Origin: JANJTY01 sp038257155
GTDB taxonomy: Bacteria > Pseudomonadota > Gammaproteobacteria > Xanthomonadales > Xanthomonadaceae
Length of the DNA stretch: 55,287 bases
Assembly (NCBI GenBank): GCA_038257155.1
Contig: JBBSJP010000026.1
Coordinates: 1-55,287, forward strand
Direction of reading: 5' to 3'
A program made the translations under genes and the position numbers. The stretch's first letter is position 1. Each line of letters starts with the position of its first letter. Positions 39,342-48,017 of this stretch are shown one piece after another. The notes under the pieces were generated by a model. The model saw nothing but the letters and a program-made list of their open reading frames with translations, was not told where the DNA came from and searched no databases.

Positions 39342-39359
39342 GGCGGGTCTCGACCCGCC
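39342..39359. repeat. Small palindrome GGCGGGTC/GACCCGCC (second copy)
   Basis: The arms pair over a 2-nt loop, 11 nt after the cyclase stop. Same element as at 17518-17535. Confidence 0.6.
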
Positions 39360-39488
39360 GACGGACGTCAGCGATCACCGGGTTCAGCATCGCGAGCGCG
39401 ACCTACGACTACACAGCTTCGCTCGCCAAGTACCATTGCCGCTTTCAAGAGCAGAGATCTTTGCTTGTCGCAGCCTCGCCACCGAGCC

Positions 39489-40829
39489 ATGCCCATGACA
39501 CCTGAATCCCCCGCCTGGCTTGCGAGAGCCGACAGCCGCACCCTGGCCGACGCACTCGCGACGGTTGCGCGCATGGCTGAAACCCCCCAGTTGTTCGAGG
39601 CCAGCGCCGAGCACCGGCCACGCTTTGGCGCACTCGGACTGCAGACCGAGGACTTCGCGCAGCGCCACTCGATCAGCAGCGCATCGGATCTGGCGGTGTT
39701 TGCTGCGGCAACCCTCGACCAGCAGGACTTCATTGCAGAACCGCCGCGTCGCCCGGTGGCACGCGCGCTGGCCGGCCTTTACACCACCCGTCATCGCTGG
39801 CGTCGCAAGGCGCTGATAAGCATCGCGGCGACTGGCACGCTGGTGGTATTGCTGTTTGGCGGACATTCGGTGTATCAGGGCCAGATCGAGCGCACCCGTC
39901 TGCGCGCCGAAGTTGCCGCGCAGGCAGCGCGGGACGCCGCACAGGCCGATCTGCTGCAGGCCGAGGCCGTCCTCGGCGAACTCGCGGCTCGCCCCACTGC
40001 CGAGATCGTCGCCGCGCCGCTGGAACAGCTGCGCAACAGCTTGCGCAGCGACATCGAGTCCCAGCGCCTGGCACTGGCCGGTCTCGAGAGCGCTGCCCCG
40101 CGCCCATTCTCAGCACTTGCGCCGCGGGCCCAGGCCGCGAAACGCGAGTTTGATCAGTGGAACGCTATTGCTGCGCAGCTGCAGTCGGTCGAGCCCAGCC
40201 TGCATGAGTCGCTGGCAGCGGTGCAGGCGCAGTTGCGTGACCGCCTGCAACGCGCCGTACAACAGGCCGATCTGGCCACGGCGCAAGCAGCACTGCAGCA
40301 GCGCGACGCACTGCAAGGCTTGCACGAAGGCCTGCAGAATCGTACCCAGGTCGACGCCCTGGATGGTCCTGCGCGCGACGCCCTCGCGGCTGCCGAAGCG
40401 GCGGTCGCAACGGCCCTGGCCGATGCCGACGTCGAGCGTGCCAGCGCCGCGCTGCAGGCCGAAACCTCGCTCAAGCGATTGATCGCCACGCCCTACACGG
40501 TGCACATCGTTGACCGCCCGGGAGAGCTGTCTGGCGTGCCGCGCTACCCGGTGGACAATCCGGACGCCGCGGCCTACTACCTGATCGTCGAGGCCATAAC
40601 GGCCGATGGCCAGGTGCTGGAGATTCCCGTGCTCAACGAGGAGACCCAGCAGCGCAGCAGGGTGAGCAAGTTTGGTATCCGGGTTTCCGAGGACGCCTTC
40701 AATGCGGTGCGCAGTGAAAAACAGGCCAGTGGCCGCATCGCCGATCGCAAGGTGGGCAGCAAGCCCGCCGGCCATCTGCATCCCGAATACCGCATCGCCG
40801 CCAGCGGCGGCGCCATCACGGAGTGGTAG
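39489..40829 (+). CDS. Membrane-anchored coiled-coil protein, DUF6384-like
   Basis: 446 residues. A cytoplasmic N-terminus (1-105) leads to one transmembrane helix ('ALISIAATGTLVVLLFGGHSVY', about 107-130), a long Ala/Gln-rich coiled coil (about 135-330) and a compact C-terminal domain (about 335-446; 'YYLIVEAITADGQVLEIPVL', 'KFGIRVSEDAFNAVRSEK'). From memory the C-terminal domain resembles DUF6384; function unknown. It is the first gene of a two-gene operon. The start could be ATG 39489, ATG 39495 or TTG 39465; Shine-Dalgarno signals are weak. Confidence 0.7.
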   Translation: MPMTPESPAWLARADSRTLADALATVARMAETPQLFEASAEHRPRFGALGLQTEDFAQRHSISSASDLAVFAAATLDQQDFIAEPPRRPVARALAGLYTTRHRWRRKALISIAATGTLVVLLFGGHSVYQGQIERTRLRAEVAAQAARDAAQADLLQAEAVLGELAARPTAEIVAAPLEQLRNSLRSDIESQRLALAGLESAAPRPFSALAPRAQAAKREFDQWNAIAAQLQSVEPSLHESLAAVQAQLRDRLQRAVQQADLATAQAALQQRDALQGLHEGLQNRTQVDALDGPARDALAAAEAAVATALADADVERASAALQAETSLKRLIATPYTVHIVDRPGELSGVPRYPVDNPDAAAYYLIVEAITADGQVLEIPVLNEETQQRSRVSKFGIRVSEDAFNAVRSEKQASGRIADRKVGSKPAGHLHPEYRIAASGGAITEW

Positions 40830-40831
40830 GC

Positions 40832-42244
40832 ATGGCCAGCGGAAAGGATGTCCTGGCGGCGATCCAGGCGCAGCAAGCAAGTTCTGACCGTGCCATCGCC
40901 GACCGCGGCAATGCCTTGCAGGCCAAGCGCCAGCGGGCTGCGGATCTGCGTACGACCGAGCGCAGCCTGATCGAGCGTCTCGCACAGCAGCGCCTCGCTG
41001 CATTCGCCGAAGCCGAGCCGCTGCAGGCACTGGGCGAGACCGACCACGAAGTCGCGCGTCTGGTGGCCGAACGCACGCAGGAGCAGGCCGCGCTGCAACA
41101 GCAATTGCAGCAGGCCGAGGCAATGCAGAAGCAGCGCAGCGGTGAACATGACGAGGCCGCGCAGGCCCACGAGCAGGCCGTAGCCGCTGCCGGTGAGGCG
41201 GTCAAGTCCGTACTGCAGGCCTTGCGTGCCACGCCGGCCCAGCAGGCCCTGCTGGATACCGAAGAAAACACAGAAGCGCTGCGCGAATCGGCCCAGCAGG
41301 AATTGCAGCGTTGCGCCAGGCTGCTGCAGGCCAGCAGCGAGCAATTGCAGGGCGATCCGCTGGCGGCCTACTTGCTGCAGCGCGGTTATGGCAGTGACGA
41401 CTATGCGGCGCGCGGCCCGATTGCACTGCTGGATCGCTGGGTAGCCGGAGTCTGTGATTTCGGCGTAACGCGCGTGCGGCAGGCTCTGGCGCGGGCGCAG
41501 CACGCACGCGCCGAGCAGGCTGCAGTGATCGCCGAAGCCCAGATCGACGCCGCCGTCGCCGCGCGCGAAGCCCCCGAAATCGCTGCGGTTCAGGCGAGCC
41601 CGGCGCGCGCATTGCTGGAGGCGGAAGTCGAGGCATCGCAAACCCGCGCTGGCCGCCTGGCCGCGCTGCACAGTTCAGAAGCCGAGGTCGCCAGGATCGA
41701 GTCGGCCCTGGAAGCGATCGAACGCAATGCCGATCGGCGTTCGCTGCAGGCGCTCGACGCGCTGGTCGCGCGCCTGCACGGCAGCGACGAGGCCAGCCTG
41801 CATCGTGCCGTCACCGACACGCGCAGTACCGAGGATGACCAACTCGCCATTGAGCTCAGTCAGCGCCGCCGTGAACTGGAAGCCCTGGCCACCGAAGCCG
41901 AAACCCTGAGCGGGGAAATCGAGCACCTGCGCAGCGAGCTGGTCACCGTCAAGAATGTCGTCCGCGAGTTTCCTGCGCGCGGCTTGAATGATGCCTACTC
42001 GGTTTTCGGCAGCACCGCGGAAGTGTTGGACCTGTTGGTCAAGCTGCAGCGCGGTACGCTCGGCACCGATAGATTCTGGGAAACCCTCACCGCGCAGCAC
42101 CGCATCCAGCGTCCGGCCCCGACCAGCTCCGGCTCCAGCAGTTGGCGATCGAGCGGCAGCAAAAGCTCGAGCTTTGGCGGTTCCAGCTTTCGCAGCGGCT
42201 CCGGCTTCAAGGGTGGCGGATTCAGAAGCGGCAAGGGCTTCTGA
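40832..42244 (+). CDS. Coiled-coil protein with Gly/Ser/Phe-rich C-terminal tail
   Basis: 470 residues, nearly all coiled coil (about 10-400), with a tail of serine and glycine and repeating phenylalanine ('GGSSFRSGSGFKGGGFRSGK'). No signal peptide or transmembrane helix. It starts 2 nt after the upstream gene's stop, so the two are likely partners in one complex. Tails of this kind occur in TPM/YgcG-type proteins, but no such domain is visible here. I do not recognise the family with confidence. Confidence 0.68.
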   Translation: MASGKDVLAAIQAQQASSDRAIADRGNALQAKRQRAADLRTTERSLIERLAQQRLAAFAEAEPLQALGETDHEVARLVAERTQEQAALQQQLQQAEAMQKQRSGEHDEAAQAHEQAVAAAGEAVKSVLQALRATPAQQALLDTEENTEALRESAQQELQRCARLLQASSEQLQGDPLAAYLLQRGYGSDDYAARGPIALLDRWVAGVCDFGVTRVRQALARAQHARAEQAAVIAEAQIDAAVAAREAPEIAAVQASPARALLEAEVEASQTRAGRLAALHSSEAEVARIESALEAIERNADRRSLQALDALVARLHGSDEASLHRAVTDTRSTEDDQLAIELSQRRRELEALATEAETLSGEIEHLRSELVTVKNVVREFPARGLNDAYSVFGSTAEVLDLLVKLQRGTLGTDRFWETLTAQHRIQRPAPTSSGSSSWRSSGSKSSSFGGSSFRSGSGFKGGGFRSGKGF

Positions 42245-42555
42245 ATGCGAACGGGGTGGGGTTGGTCGCCACCGAACCCATCACGTTTGGCGTCCGATAC
42301 GCGCAGCGCCACGCGATTGCCGCGGGCAGGACAGAGTGCTGGTCTGACAACCTGTGTGTGGCAGCGCACGGACGTGCGCCAGGGCCCGGGCTAGGCTGCG
42401 CAGACACGCGGGGAGCGTGTCGGCTGACGGGGCCTCACTGCAATGAAATGAAGTGATCAGCTCCCGCTGAAGCGCGCATGGCTGGATCTTGCGGCGCGCA
42501 CGTCGCCCACCCGTCAGCAGATGCACCCATCAACCCACCAGAGAGATCAGACACC
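42245..42555. other. Gene-free interval
   Basis: This 311-base stretch holds no supported gene or clear repeat. Several overlapping short frames in it lack Shine-Dalgarno signals or recognisable content. It probably contains the promoter of the small membrane protein that starts at 42556. Confidence 0.5.
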
Positions 42556-42732
42556 ATGAAAATTCCCGCAAGCGCACCAACCACCATCGTGTGGGTCATC
42601 TGTCTGGTGCTCTACATCGTCGCGCTCGCCGCCCAGTTCGGCGTGGTAAAGATCGATGCGCAAATCGTCATGTGGAGCTGGATCATCGGGTTTGGCCTGC
42701 TGCTGCTCGCCTGTCGGGTACGAGGCCTGTAG
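42556..42732 (+). CDS. Small two-helix membrane protein
   Basis: 58 residues with two transmembrane helices (about 9-28 and 39-55) joined by a short loop ('FGVVKIDAQIV'), C-terminus 'CRVRGL' basic and probably cytoplasmic. I do not recognise a named family. GAGAG lies about 10 bases before ATG 42556. A longer frame to 42478 has no support. Confidence 0.65.
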   Translation: MKIPASAPTTIVWVICLVLYIVALAAQFGVVKIDAQIVMWSWIIGFGLLLLACRVRGL

Positions 42733-42756
42733 CGCAGTCGCCCGCCGCGCATTCCT

Positions 42757-44409
42757 TCAGCGCAGTCGCGCTTCGACCAGGCTGCCGGCAGGGTAGGCGG
42801 GCGCTGGCTTCGTTGCCGTTGACAGCGCCCCGGTGGCAGTTCGTGCGGCGCGGCCGTGGTCCGCTGCCGTCAGTGCCCGCCAACCGATAAGCAGCACGCC
42901 ACACGCCAGTGGCAGCCCCAGACCGTGCAGGGACAGCGTGTCGGCGGGGTTGCCCAGCAGATTCAAGGGGCCATCGTTCTGGATGCCGATGTACGACAGC
43001 ACCAGAACGATCAGCTCGAAGGGCCGCGGGGAGCGCAGCTGGGCGGCCAGCGCCAGGCCCCACAAGGCCAGGCTAGCGCCGATGCACAGCACCACCATGG
43101 CCAGCGTTGGATCGCTGAAGGCCAGGCGCAGCAGGGCCGGTGCACTCGCTGCCCAGGCCAGTCCGACCGCGGTCAGGCTGCGCGCGGCCAGCAGGCGCCA
43201 GCGGATTCCCGGCGCGCTCATCACCAGCGCGGCGGTGCCATGCTCGCTCTCGCGCAGTGCCAGACGCGAGAACACATCGAGGTACAGCAACCACGCGCCC
43301 AGCACAGCCACCACCAGGCCCGCGCCGCTGGCGAACAGCTGCATGGCGGCGAACACGCAGGCCGCCAGCCACCACCACCAGGCACGCCGGCGCAGTACCT
43401 GGCGAACTTCGCTGCTGATCAGCAAGCCCAGCGGCAGACGCTGCAGCGGTGCCAACAGACGATCGAGCCAGCGCAGTCGACGACCGCCCTGGTGGTTGCG
43501 GGTCGGGCCACTGCTGCGCGCCGCGAAACGGTCAAGAAACGGCGTGGCCGACAACAGCAATGCCAGCGCCGCACCCAGCCAGAACACGCGGCCGGCGATG
43601 TCGCGCGCCTGCAGCGGCCAGTAACTCCAGTCAAAGCGGATCGGAGGCTGGCCCTCGAGCGACTGGCTGCCAACACTCAGGCTGTAGCGTTCTTTCTCGT
43701 TCTGCGGCGGATGCAGGCGGTCGAGGTCGCGCAGTACCAGGGCGATGCCGTTCGGATCGCTCATCCAGTCGTTCTGCGCCTCGGCGTCTTTCTGCAGGTC
43801 GAACTGGCTCATCGTGGCCGAGGTCATCACCAGCCAGACCACGAAGAACAGTGCGTTGCCGGCACTGCGCCGCAGCCAGGGCACCAGGTCGAACCACACC
43901 GCGAAGGCGCAGGTGATGGCCAGCGAGGGCAGGGACAGCATCAGCACCGGCTTGAGCAGTTCGATCAGATCAATGCTGCGGTCTTCGGCGCGGATCCACT
44001 GCGCCGCCAGCCCCACCGCCAGGCCCACGCCCACCATCAGGCCCATCACGGTCATGTGGCTGGCCCACTTGGCCAGCAGATAGCCGGCGCGGGTCATCGG
44101 CGTAGCCACCAGCAGCTGCCAGACACGGGTTTCCAGATCACGCGCCACGGTGCCACGCACCAGATAGAAGCCGACCAGCGACAGCAGCACGCAGAGCACC
44201 AGCGCCAGCACCATGCCGATCCACGCGCTGGAATAGACGCCGCGCTCGCCGCCACGCAGCGAGACGGTCAGGTAGTCGGCTTCGACGCCGGGAAAGCACC
44301 ACCAGCTGGCAAAGCCAACCAGAACCATCACCACCCAGAAGCGCGGGCTGCGGCTGCGCTGGCGCAGGTCGGCGCCGAGCACCGCGAGAAATCGCCGGAT
44401 CGCGTCCAT
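42757..44409 (-). CDS. ABC-2 type transporter permease
   Basis: 550 residues with about twelve predicted membrane segments in two halves. The first part ('SWWCFPGVEADYLTVSLRGG', 'LVRGTVARDLETRVWQLLVA') resembles ABC-2 permeases of the Gld/Nat type. Its ATG overlaps the ATPase stop (TGATG at 44411-44407), so the two are translationally coupled. The substrate is unknown. Confidence 0.85.
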   Translation of the reverse strand: MDAIRRFLAVLGADLRQRSRSPRFWVVMVLVGFASWWCFPGVEADYLTVSLRGGERGVYSSAWIGMVLALVLCVLLSLVGFYLVRGTVARDLETRVWQLLVATPMTRAGYLLAKWASHMTVMGLMVGVGLAVGLAAQWIRAEDRSIDLIELLKPVLMLSLPSLAITCAFAVWFDLVPWLRRSAGNALFFVVWLVMTSATMSQFDLQKDAEAQNDWMSDPNGIALVLRDLDRLHPPQNEKERYSLSVGSQSLEGQPPIRFDWSYWPLQARDIAGRVFWLGAALALLLSATPFLDRFAARSSGPTRNHQGGRRLRWLDRLLAPLQRLPLGLLISSEVRQVLRRRAWWWWLAACVFAAMQLFASGAGLVVAVLGAWLLYLDVFSRLALRESEHGTAALVMSAPGIRWRLLAARSLTAVGLAWAASAPALLRLAFSDPTLAMVVLCIGASLALWGLALAAQLRSPRPFELIVLVLSYIGIQNDGPLNLLGNPADTLSLHGLGLPLACGVLLIGWRALTAADHGRAARTATGALSTATKPAPAYPAGSLVEARLR

Positions 44410-45305
44410 CAGGCGTTGCCTTCGGCTTTCAGCAGCCAAAGGTAGGCGTCCTCCAGATCCGGCGTCACTGCCACGGCATCGGCCGACGGCGCGGTTTCGG
44501 CCACGCAACGCAGCACCACGCCCTGCTCGCTGCGCAGCGAGCGGCTGATATGCAGCTGACCGCGCAGCTCGGCAAGGCGCGCCGGCGCGACAGTCCATTC
44601 GAAGGCATGGCCGCGGGCGCGACCGATCAGGTGCTCGGGCGTGCCGGAAAAACGCAGCACGCCGGCCGCCATCACCGCCAGCTGGTTGGCGCTGGCCTCG
44701 ACGTCGGACACGATGTGGGTCGACAGGATGATCAGGCGCTCGTCGGCCAGGTCGGTGAGCAGGTGGCGAAAGCGCAGGCGCTCTTCCGGGTCCAGCCCGA
44801 CCGTGGGCTCATCGACGATCAGCAGGCGCGGATCATTGAGCAGGGCCTGGGCAATGCCGGCGCGCTGGCGCATGCCGCCGGAATAGTCGCCGAGACGGCG
44901 CTCGGCCGCTTCCGCCAGGCCGACCGCGGTCAGACACTCGTCGACCCGGCTGGCGACACGCTTCGCAGGCAAGCCCTTGACCGCGGCCAGGAAATGCAGG
45001 AATTCGCGCGCCGAAAGCGACTCGTAGACGCCAAAATCCTGCGGCAGATAGCCCAGCGCGGCACGCAGGGTATTGGGGCTGCGTGCCGTGTCGACGCCGC
45101 ACCAGCTGACCTTTCCGGAAGTGGGCTTGGCGAGGGTGGCCAGCACCCGCATCAGGCTGGACTTGCCGGCGCCGTTCGGGCCCAGCAGGCCGAGAATGCC
45201 CGGGCCCAGGTCCAGATCCACTCCGCGCACGGCCTGGTGGCCGTTCCGATAGCAAAAGCCCACATCTTCCAGCCGCAGCTCGCAGTTCGACACCTTATGC
45301 CCCAT
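44409..45305 (-). CDS. ABC-2 transporter ATP-binding protein
   Basis: 298 residues. Walker A 'GPNGAGKSSLMRVL' (about 38-46), signature 'YSGGMRQRAGIAQAL', Walker B 'LLIVDEPTVGLDPEER', and H-loop 'ILSTHIV'. A C-terminal domain of about 75 residues follows. It powers the permease encoded directly downstream. The start at 45305 lies before a candidate promoter at 45348-45374. Confidence 0.93.
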   Translation of the reverse strand: MGHKVSNCELRLEDVGFCYRNGHQAVRGVDLDLGPGILGLLGPNGAGKSSLMRVLATLAKPTSGKVSWCGVDTARSPNTLRAALGYLPQDFGVYESLSAREFLHFLAAVKGLPAKRVASRVDECLTAVGLAEAAERRLGDYSGGMRQRAGIAQALLNDPRLLIVDEPTVGLDPEERLRFRHLLTDLADERLIILSTHIVSDVEASANQLAVMAAGVLRFSGTPEHLIGRARGHAFEWTVAPARLAELRGQLHISRSLRSEQGVVLRCVAETAPSADAVAVTPDLEDAYLWLLKAEGNA

Positions 45306-45343
45306 GGCCGGAACCGGCCTTCGTGATCAGTGTTGGTAGTGTA

Positions 45344-45374
45344 GTTACCTATAACACCTAATCACATGGGTCAA
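45344..45374 (-). promoter_or_regulatory. Candidate promoter and operator of the ABC-2 operon
   Basis: On the minus strand a TTGACC (45374-45369) and a TATAGG (45353-45348) are 15 nt apart. A GTTA-N4-TAAC dyad (45344-45355) overlaps the -10, resembling sites of GntR/YtrA-type repressors that often control such ABC-2 pairs. No such regulator gene is in the window. Confidence 0.35.
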
Positions 45375-45404
45375 AGGTCATGCGCGGCTTGGGGGCGCCC
45401 GTTC

Positions 45405-45690
45405 GTCGGATCCGCGCCGATGGGCGCCTCCGCGATATCCAAGGTTCCTGCGGCGCTTGATCCGACCTACGACGGCAAGGTCACAACGGGTCGGCGCAAA
45501 TCGGCGTAGTTAGTCGGATCCGCGGATGGACGCCTCCGCGATATCCAAGGTTCCTGCGGCGCTTGATCCGACCTACGACAACAAGGTCACAACAGGTCGG
45601 CGCAGATCGGCGTAGGTCGGCTCAAGCCGCAAAGCGGTGGAGCCGACGTTGCGAAGCGGCGGAGCCGACATTGCAAAGCGGCGGAACCGA
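45405..45690. repeat. Tandem B modules followed by A-type palindromes
   Basis: Module B (GTCGGATCC...GATCCGACCTACGAC) occurs twice, starting at 45405 and 45513, 106-108 bp apart with a 2-base indel. Module A follows (about 45614-45648), and two shortened A right-halves lie within 45649-45690. Same family as 1-323 and 8435-8560. Confidence 0.8.
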
Positions 45691-45703
45691 CGCAACGCGG
45701 CGC

Positions 45704-45967
45704 TCAGGTCCGCTGAGGGGCGGTCACGGCCTCCAGCTGGACCAGGATGGCCATGGCCGCGTCCCGGCTGTTCCCGCACATGTCCTGGCACGGTCGCAGC
45801 GAGGCGCAGAACGCCGGCCGCTCGGGCTTGCCGAAAAGCCGGCAGCGCAGCGACTCATCGAGCTGCACGCAGGCAACGCCAGCCGGCTTGCCCTGCGGCA
45901 TGCCGGGAATCGGCGAAGTAATCGACGGCGCGATGCAGCAGGCGCCGCAGGCGTCCCGGCAATTCAC
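45704..45967 (-). CDS. YkgJ-family cysteine-cluster protein
   Basis: 87 residues with cysteines in a 'CGACCIAP...C...C...C...C' pattern, as in YkgJ-type proteins, thought to bind zinc or iron-sulfur. It starts with GTG at 45967, one base after the aroE stop, so it is likely cotranslated from the aroE message. Function unknown. Confidence 0.82.
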   Translation of the reverse strand: MNCRDACGACCIAPSITSPIPGMPQGKPAGVACVQLDESLRCRLFGKPERPAFCASLRPCQDMCGNSRDAAMAILVQLEAVTAPQRT

Positions 45968-45968
45968 C

Positions 45969-46817
45969 TCAGTCGGCGGTGTGCAAGGCTACCGTGCGGG
46001 CCTGCAGGGCGGCAAAAACCGGCGTGGTGTCAACCCGCTTGCCGTGCCAGTGCTCGAACGCCAACGCGGCCTGTTCCACCAGCATGCCAAGGCCGTCGAT
46101 CACATGGCTGCAGCCGGCCGCGCGAGCCCAGGCGGAAAAGGCGATCGCCGCTTCGCCATAGCTGAGGTCGATCGCCAGGCAGCGCACCGAGACCAACCCG
46201 AAGGGAAGGTCCATGCTGCGTTGCTCGCGGCCGGCAGACGTGGCATTGATCACCAGTTCGAAATCGCCCAGCGAACCCAGGTCATTCCAGTAGCGTGACT
46301 TGGCCCGGCCCGGTTCGCCCAGCATGTCGACCAGCGCATCGGCGCGATCCGGCGAGCGGTTGACGATGACCAGCTCGGCCAGCCCCGCATCAAGCAGGGC
46401 CGGTGCCACGCCGCGTGCGGCGCCGCCAGCGCCCAGCATCAGCGCACGCCGGCCGCGCAGATCAAGTCGGTGGCGCTCGGTGATGTCGCGCACCAGGCCT
46501 GCGCCATCGGTGTTGTCGCCGTGCCAGGCGTCTCCGACCCGGGTCAGGGTGTTCGCGGCGCCGGCCCGTTCGGCGCGCTCGCTGCGCTCCCGGCACAGCG
46601 CAAAGGCTGCTTCCTTGTGCGGCAGCGTGATATTGGCGCCGACGCCTCCGGCGACGGCGAACTGCTCAAGCGCCTCAGCGAATCCTTCGGCGGTGGACTC
46701 TATCGCCTCATAGCGCAGCCCGATGCCGACCTGCTTGGCGAACTCGGCGTGGATGAACGGCGAGAGGCTGTGGGCAATCGGGTGACCGAAGACGGCGTAG
46801 CGCGGCAATGAGTTCAT
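45969..46817 (-). CDS. aroE: Shikimate dehydrogenase
   Basis: 282 residues. 'GHPIAHSLSPFIH' and 'NITLPHKEAAF' form the shikimate site (catalytic Lys and Asp: 'HGDNTDGAGLV'), and 'GAGGAARGVAPALL' is the NADP-binding Rossmann loop. It reduces 3-dehydroshikimate in aromatic amino acid synthesis; aroK and aroB are at 51032-52647. Start 46817 fits family length; the frame to 46934 is not supported. Confidence 0.96.
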   Translation of the reverse strand: MNSLPRYAVFGHPIAHSLSPFIHAEFAKQVGIGLRYEAIESTAEGFAEALEQFAVAGGVGANITLPHKEAAFALCRERSERAERAGAANTLTRVGDAWHGDNTDGAGLVRDITERHRLDLRGRRALMLGAGGAARGVAPALLDAGLAELVIVNRSPDRADALVDMLGEPGRAKSRYWNDLGSLGDFELVINATSAGREQRSMDLPFGLVSVRCLAIDLSYGEAAIAFSAWARAAGCSHVIDGLGMLVEQAALAFEHWHGKRVDTTPVFAALQARTVALHTAD

Positions 46818-46940
46818 GGCGAATGCTGAGCGAAGGCGATGTTCCAAGCTTAGCCCGTGCACAGTCGTTCGGGACAGCCTGTGCTGCCGACGCAGGCCCG
46901 GCCTGCGCAGCGGCATGAATTCGGCTCGACGCAACCCGCC

Positions 46941-47741
46941 TCAGGCAGCGCGCTGCAGGCTGCTCCATTGAAGGACGCGGCGCTGGATCTCGCGCACGCC
47001 GTCGGTCAGCGCGGCGGGGCCCGGTTGCAGGATGATGGGCGACTTGATCTCGAACAGCTGCGCATCCCGCACCGCAGGAATGGCCTGCCAGCCAGCGCGT
47101 GCGGCTACGTGCTCGGGCCGGAAGCGCTTGCCGCACCACGATCCAAGGATCATGTCGGGGGCGCGGCGCACCACTTCCAGGGGATCTTCAAGAATGCGGC
47201 CCCGGGCGAGCGGCTCGCGTGCCCGTTCCGGGAAGATATCGTCGCCTCCGGCGATGCCCACCAGTTCGCTGACCCAGGCGATGCCGCTGATCTGCGGCTC
47301 GTCCCATTCCTCGAAATAAACCCGCGGCCGACACGCCAGCTGCGCCGAACGGGCGGCGATCTCGTCCAGCCCGCGTTGCAATTCGTCGGCATAGGCGTTG
47401 GCCTTTGCAGCCGCGCCAACCAAGGCGCCCAAGCGCCGCACATAGTCAAGGATGCCCGCGACGCTGCGATGGTTGGCGATCCACACTTCGACACCGGCCT
47501 TGATCAAGGCCTGGGCGATATCTGCCTGGATGTCGGAAAAGCCGACCGCCAGATCCGGCTTGAGCGCCAGGATGCGATCAATCTTCGCACTCAGAAACGC
47601 ACTGACCTTGGGTTTGTCACGCCGCGCCTGCGCTGGCCGGACGGTAAAGCCGGAGATGCCGACGATGCGCTCCGACTCGCCCAGCGCGTACAGGGTTTCG
47701 GTGGGCTCTTCGGTGAGGCAGACGATGCGGCGTGGACCCAC
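46941..47741 (-). CDS. Cobalamin-binding/TroA-like periplasmic-binding-fold protein without signal peptide
   Basis: 266 residues of the BtuF/FecB type: 'RIVCLTEEPTETLYALGESE' and 'LKPDLAVGFSD' match the N-lobe, 'YFEEWDEPQISGIAWVSEL' the hinge and C-lobe. No signal peptide is visible, as in many 'cobalamin-binding' annotations of Xanthomonadales, so location and ligand are uncertain. It begins with GTG at 47741, two bases after the stop of the ERR-repeat gene, and has no good Shine-Dalgarno of its own. Confidence 0.82.
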   Translation of the reverse strand: MGPRRIVCLTEEPTETLYALGESERIVGISGFTVRPAQARRDKPKVSAFLSAKIDRILALKPDLAVGFSDIQADIAQALIKAGVEVWIANHRSVAGILDYVRRLGALVGAAAKANAYADELQRGLDEIAARSAQLACRPRVYFEEWDEPQISGIAWVSELVGIAGGDDIFPERAREPLARGRILEDPLEVVRRAPDMILGSWCGKRFRPEHVAARAGWQAIPAVRDAQLFEIKSPIILQPGPAALTDGVREIQRRVLQWSSLQRAA

Positions 47742-47743
47742 GC

Positions 47744-47944
47744 TCAGGAATTGCGCCGTTCGCTGTCGCGACGCAGTTCGGCGCGGCGTGGCGCGGTGCG
47801 CCGTTCACCCGTGACGCGACGCTCGATGCCGGCCCAGGCGCTTTCAATAGTGACGCGTCGTTCGATTTCGCGGCGCCCGCTGTCGGCCTCGCGGCGCTCT
47901 CCCAACCGACGCTCACCAGCGCGGCGCTCCAGAATCTGATCCAT
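47744..47944 (-). CDS. Small ERR-repeat protein
   Basis: 66 residues, highly charged and rich in Arg and Glu. 'ERRAGERRLGERRE' near the N-terminus and later 'IERR', 'GERR', 'SERR' recur with roughly five-residue spacing early on. No cysteine or membrane segment. The start at 47944 has GGGAGG about 8 bases upstream. It ends 2 nt before the cobalamin-binding-type gene, so translation of the two is probably linked. I do not recognise a characterised family. Confidence 0.65.
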   Translation of the reverse strand: MDQILERRAGERRLGERREADSGRREIERRVTIESAWAGIERRVTGERRTAPRRAELRRDSERRNS

Positions 47945-48017
47945 TCCCGCACCCTCCCAAGTAAACAGGACCAAGGATGTTAGCGCCAAGCTGCCTGCAG
48001 CGCCAGCGCAGGCCGGT

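Noticed and set aside
42856..44445. 529-aa plus-strand frame opposite the ABC-2 permease
   Set aside because: Glutamine and histidine rich shadow; membrane protein on the opposite strand is convincing.
45405..45690. Insertion sequence
   Set aside because: No transposase frame; only short palindromic modules.
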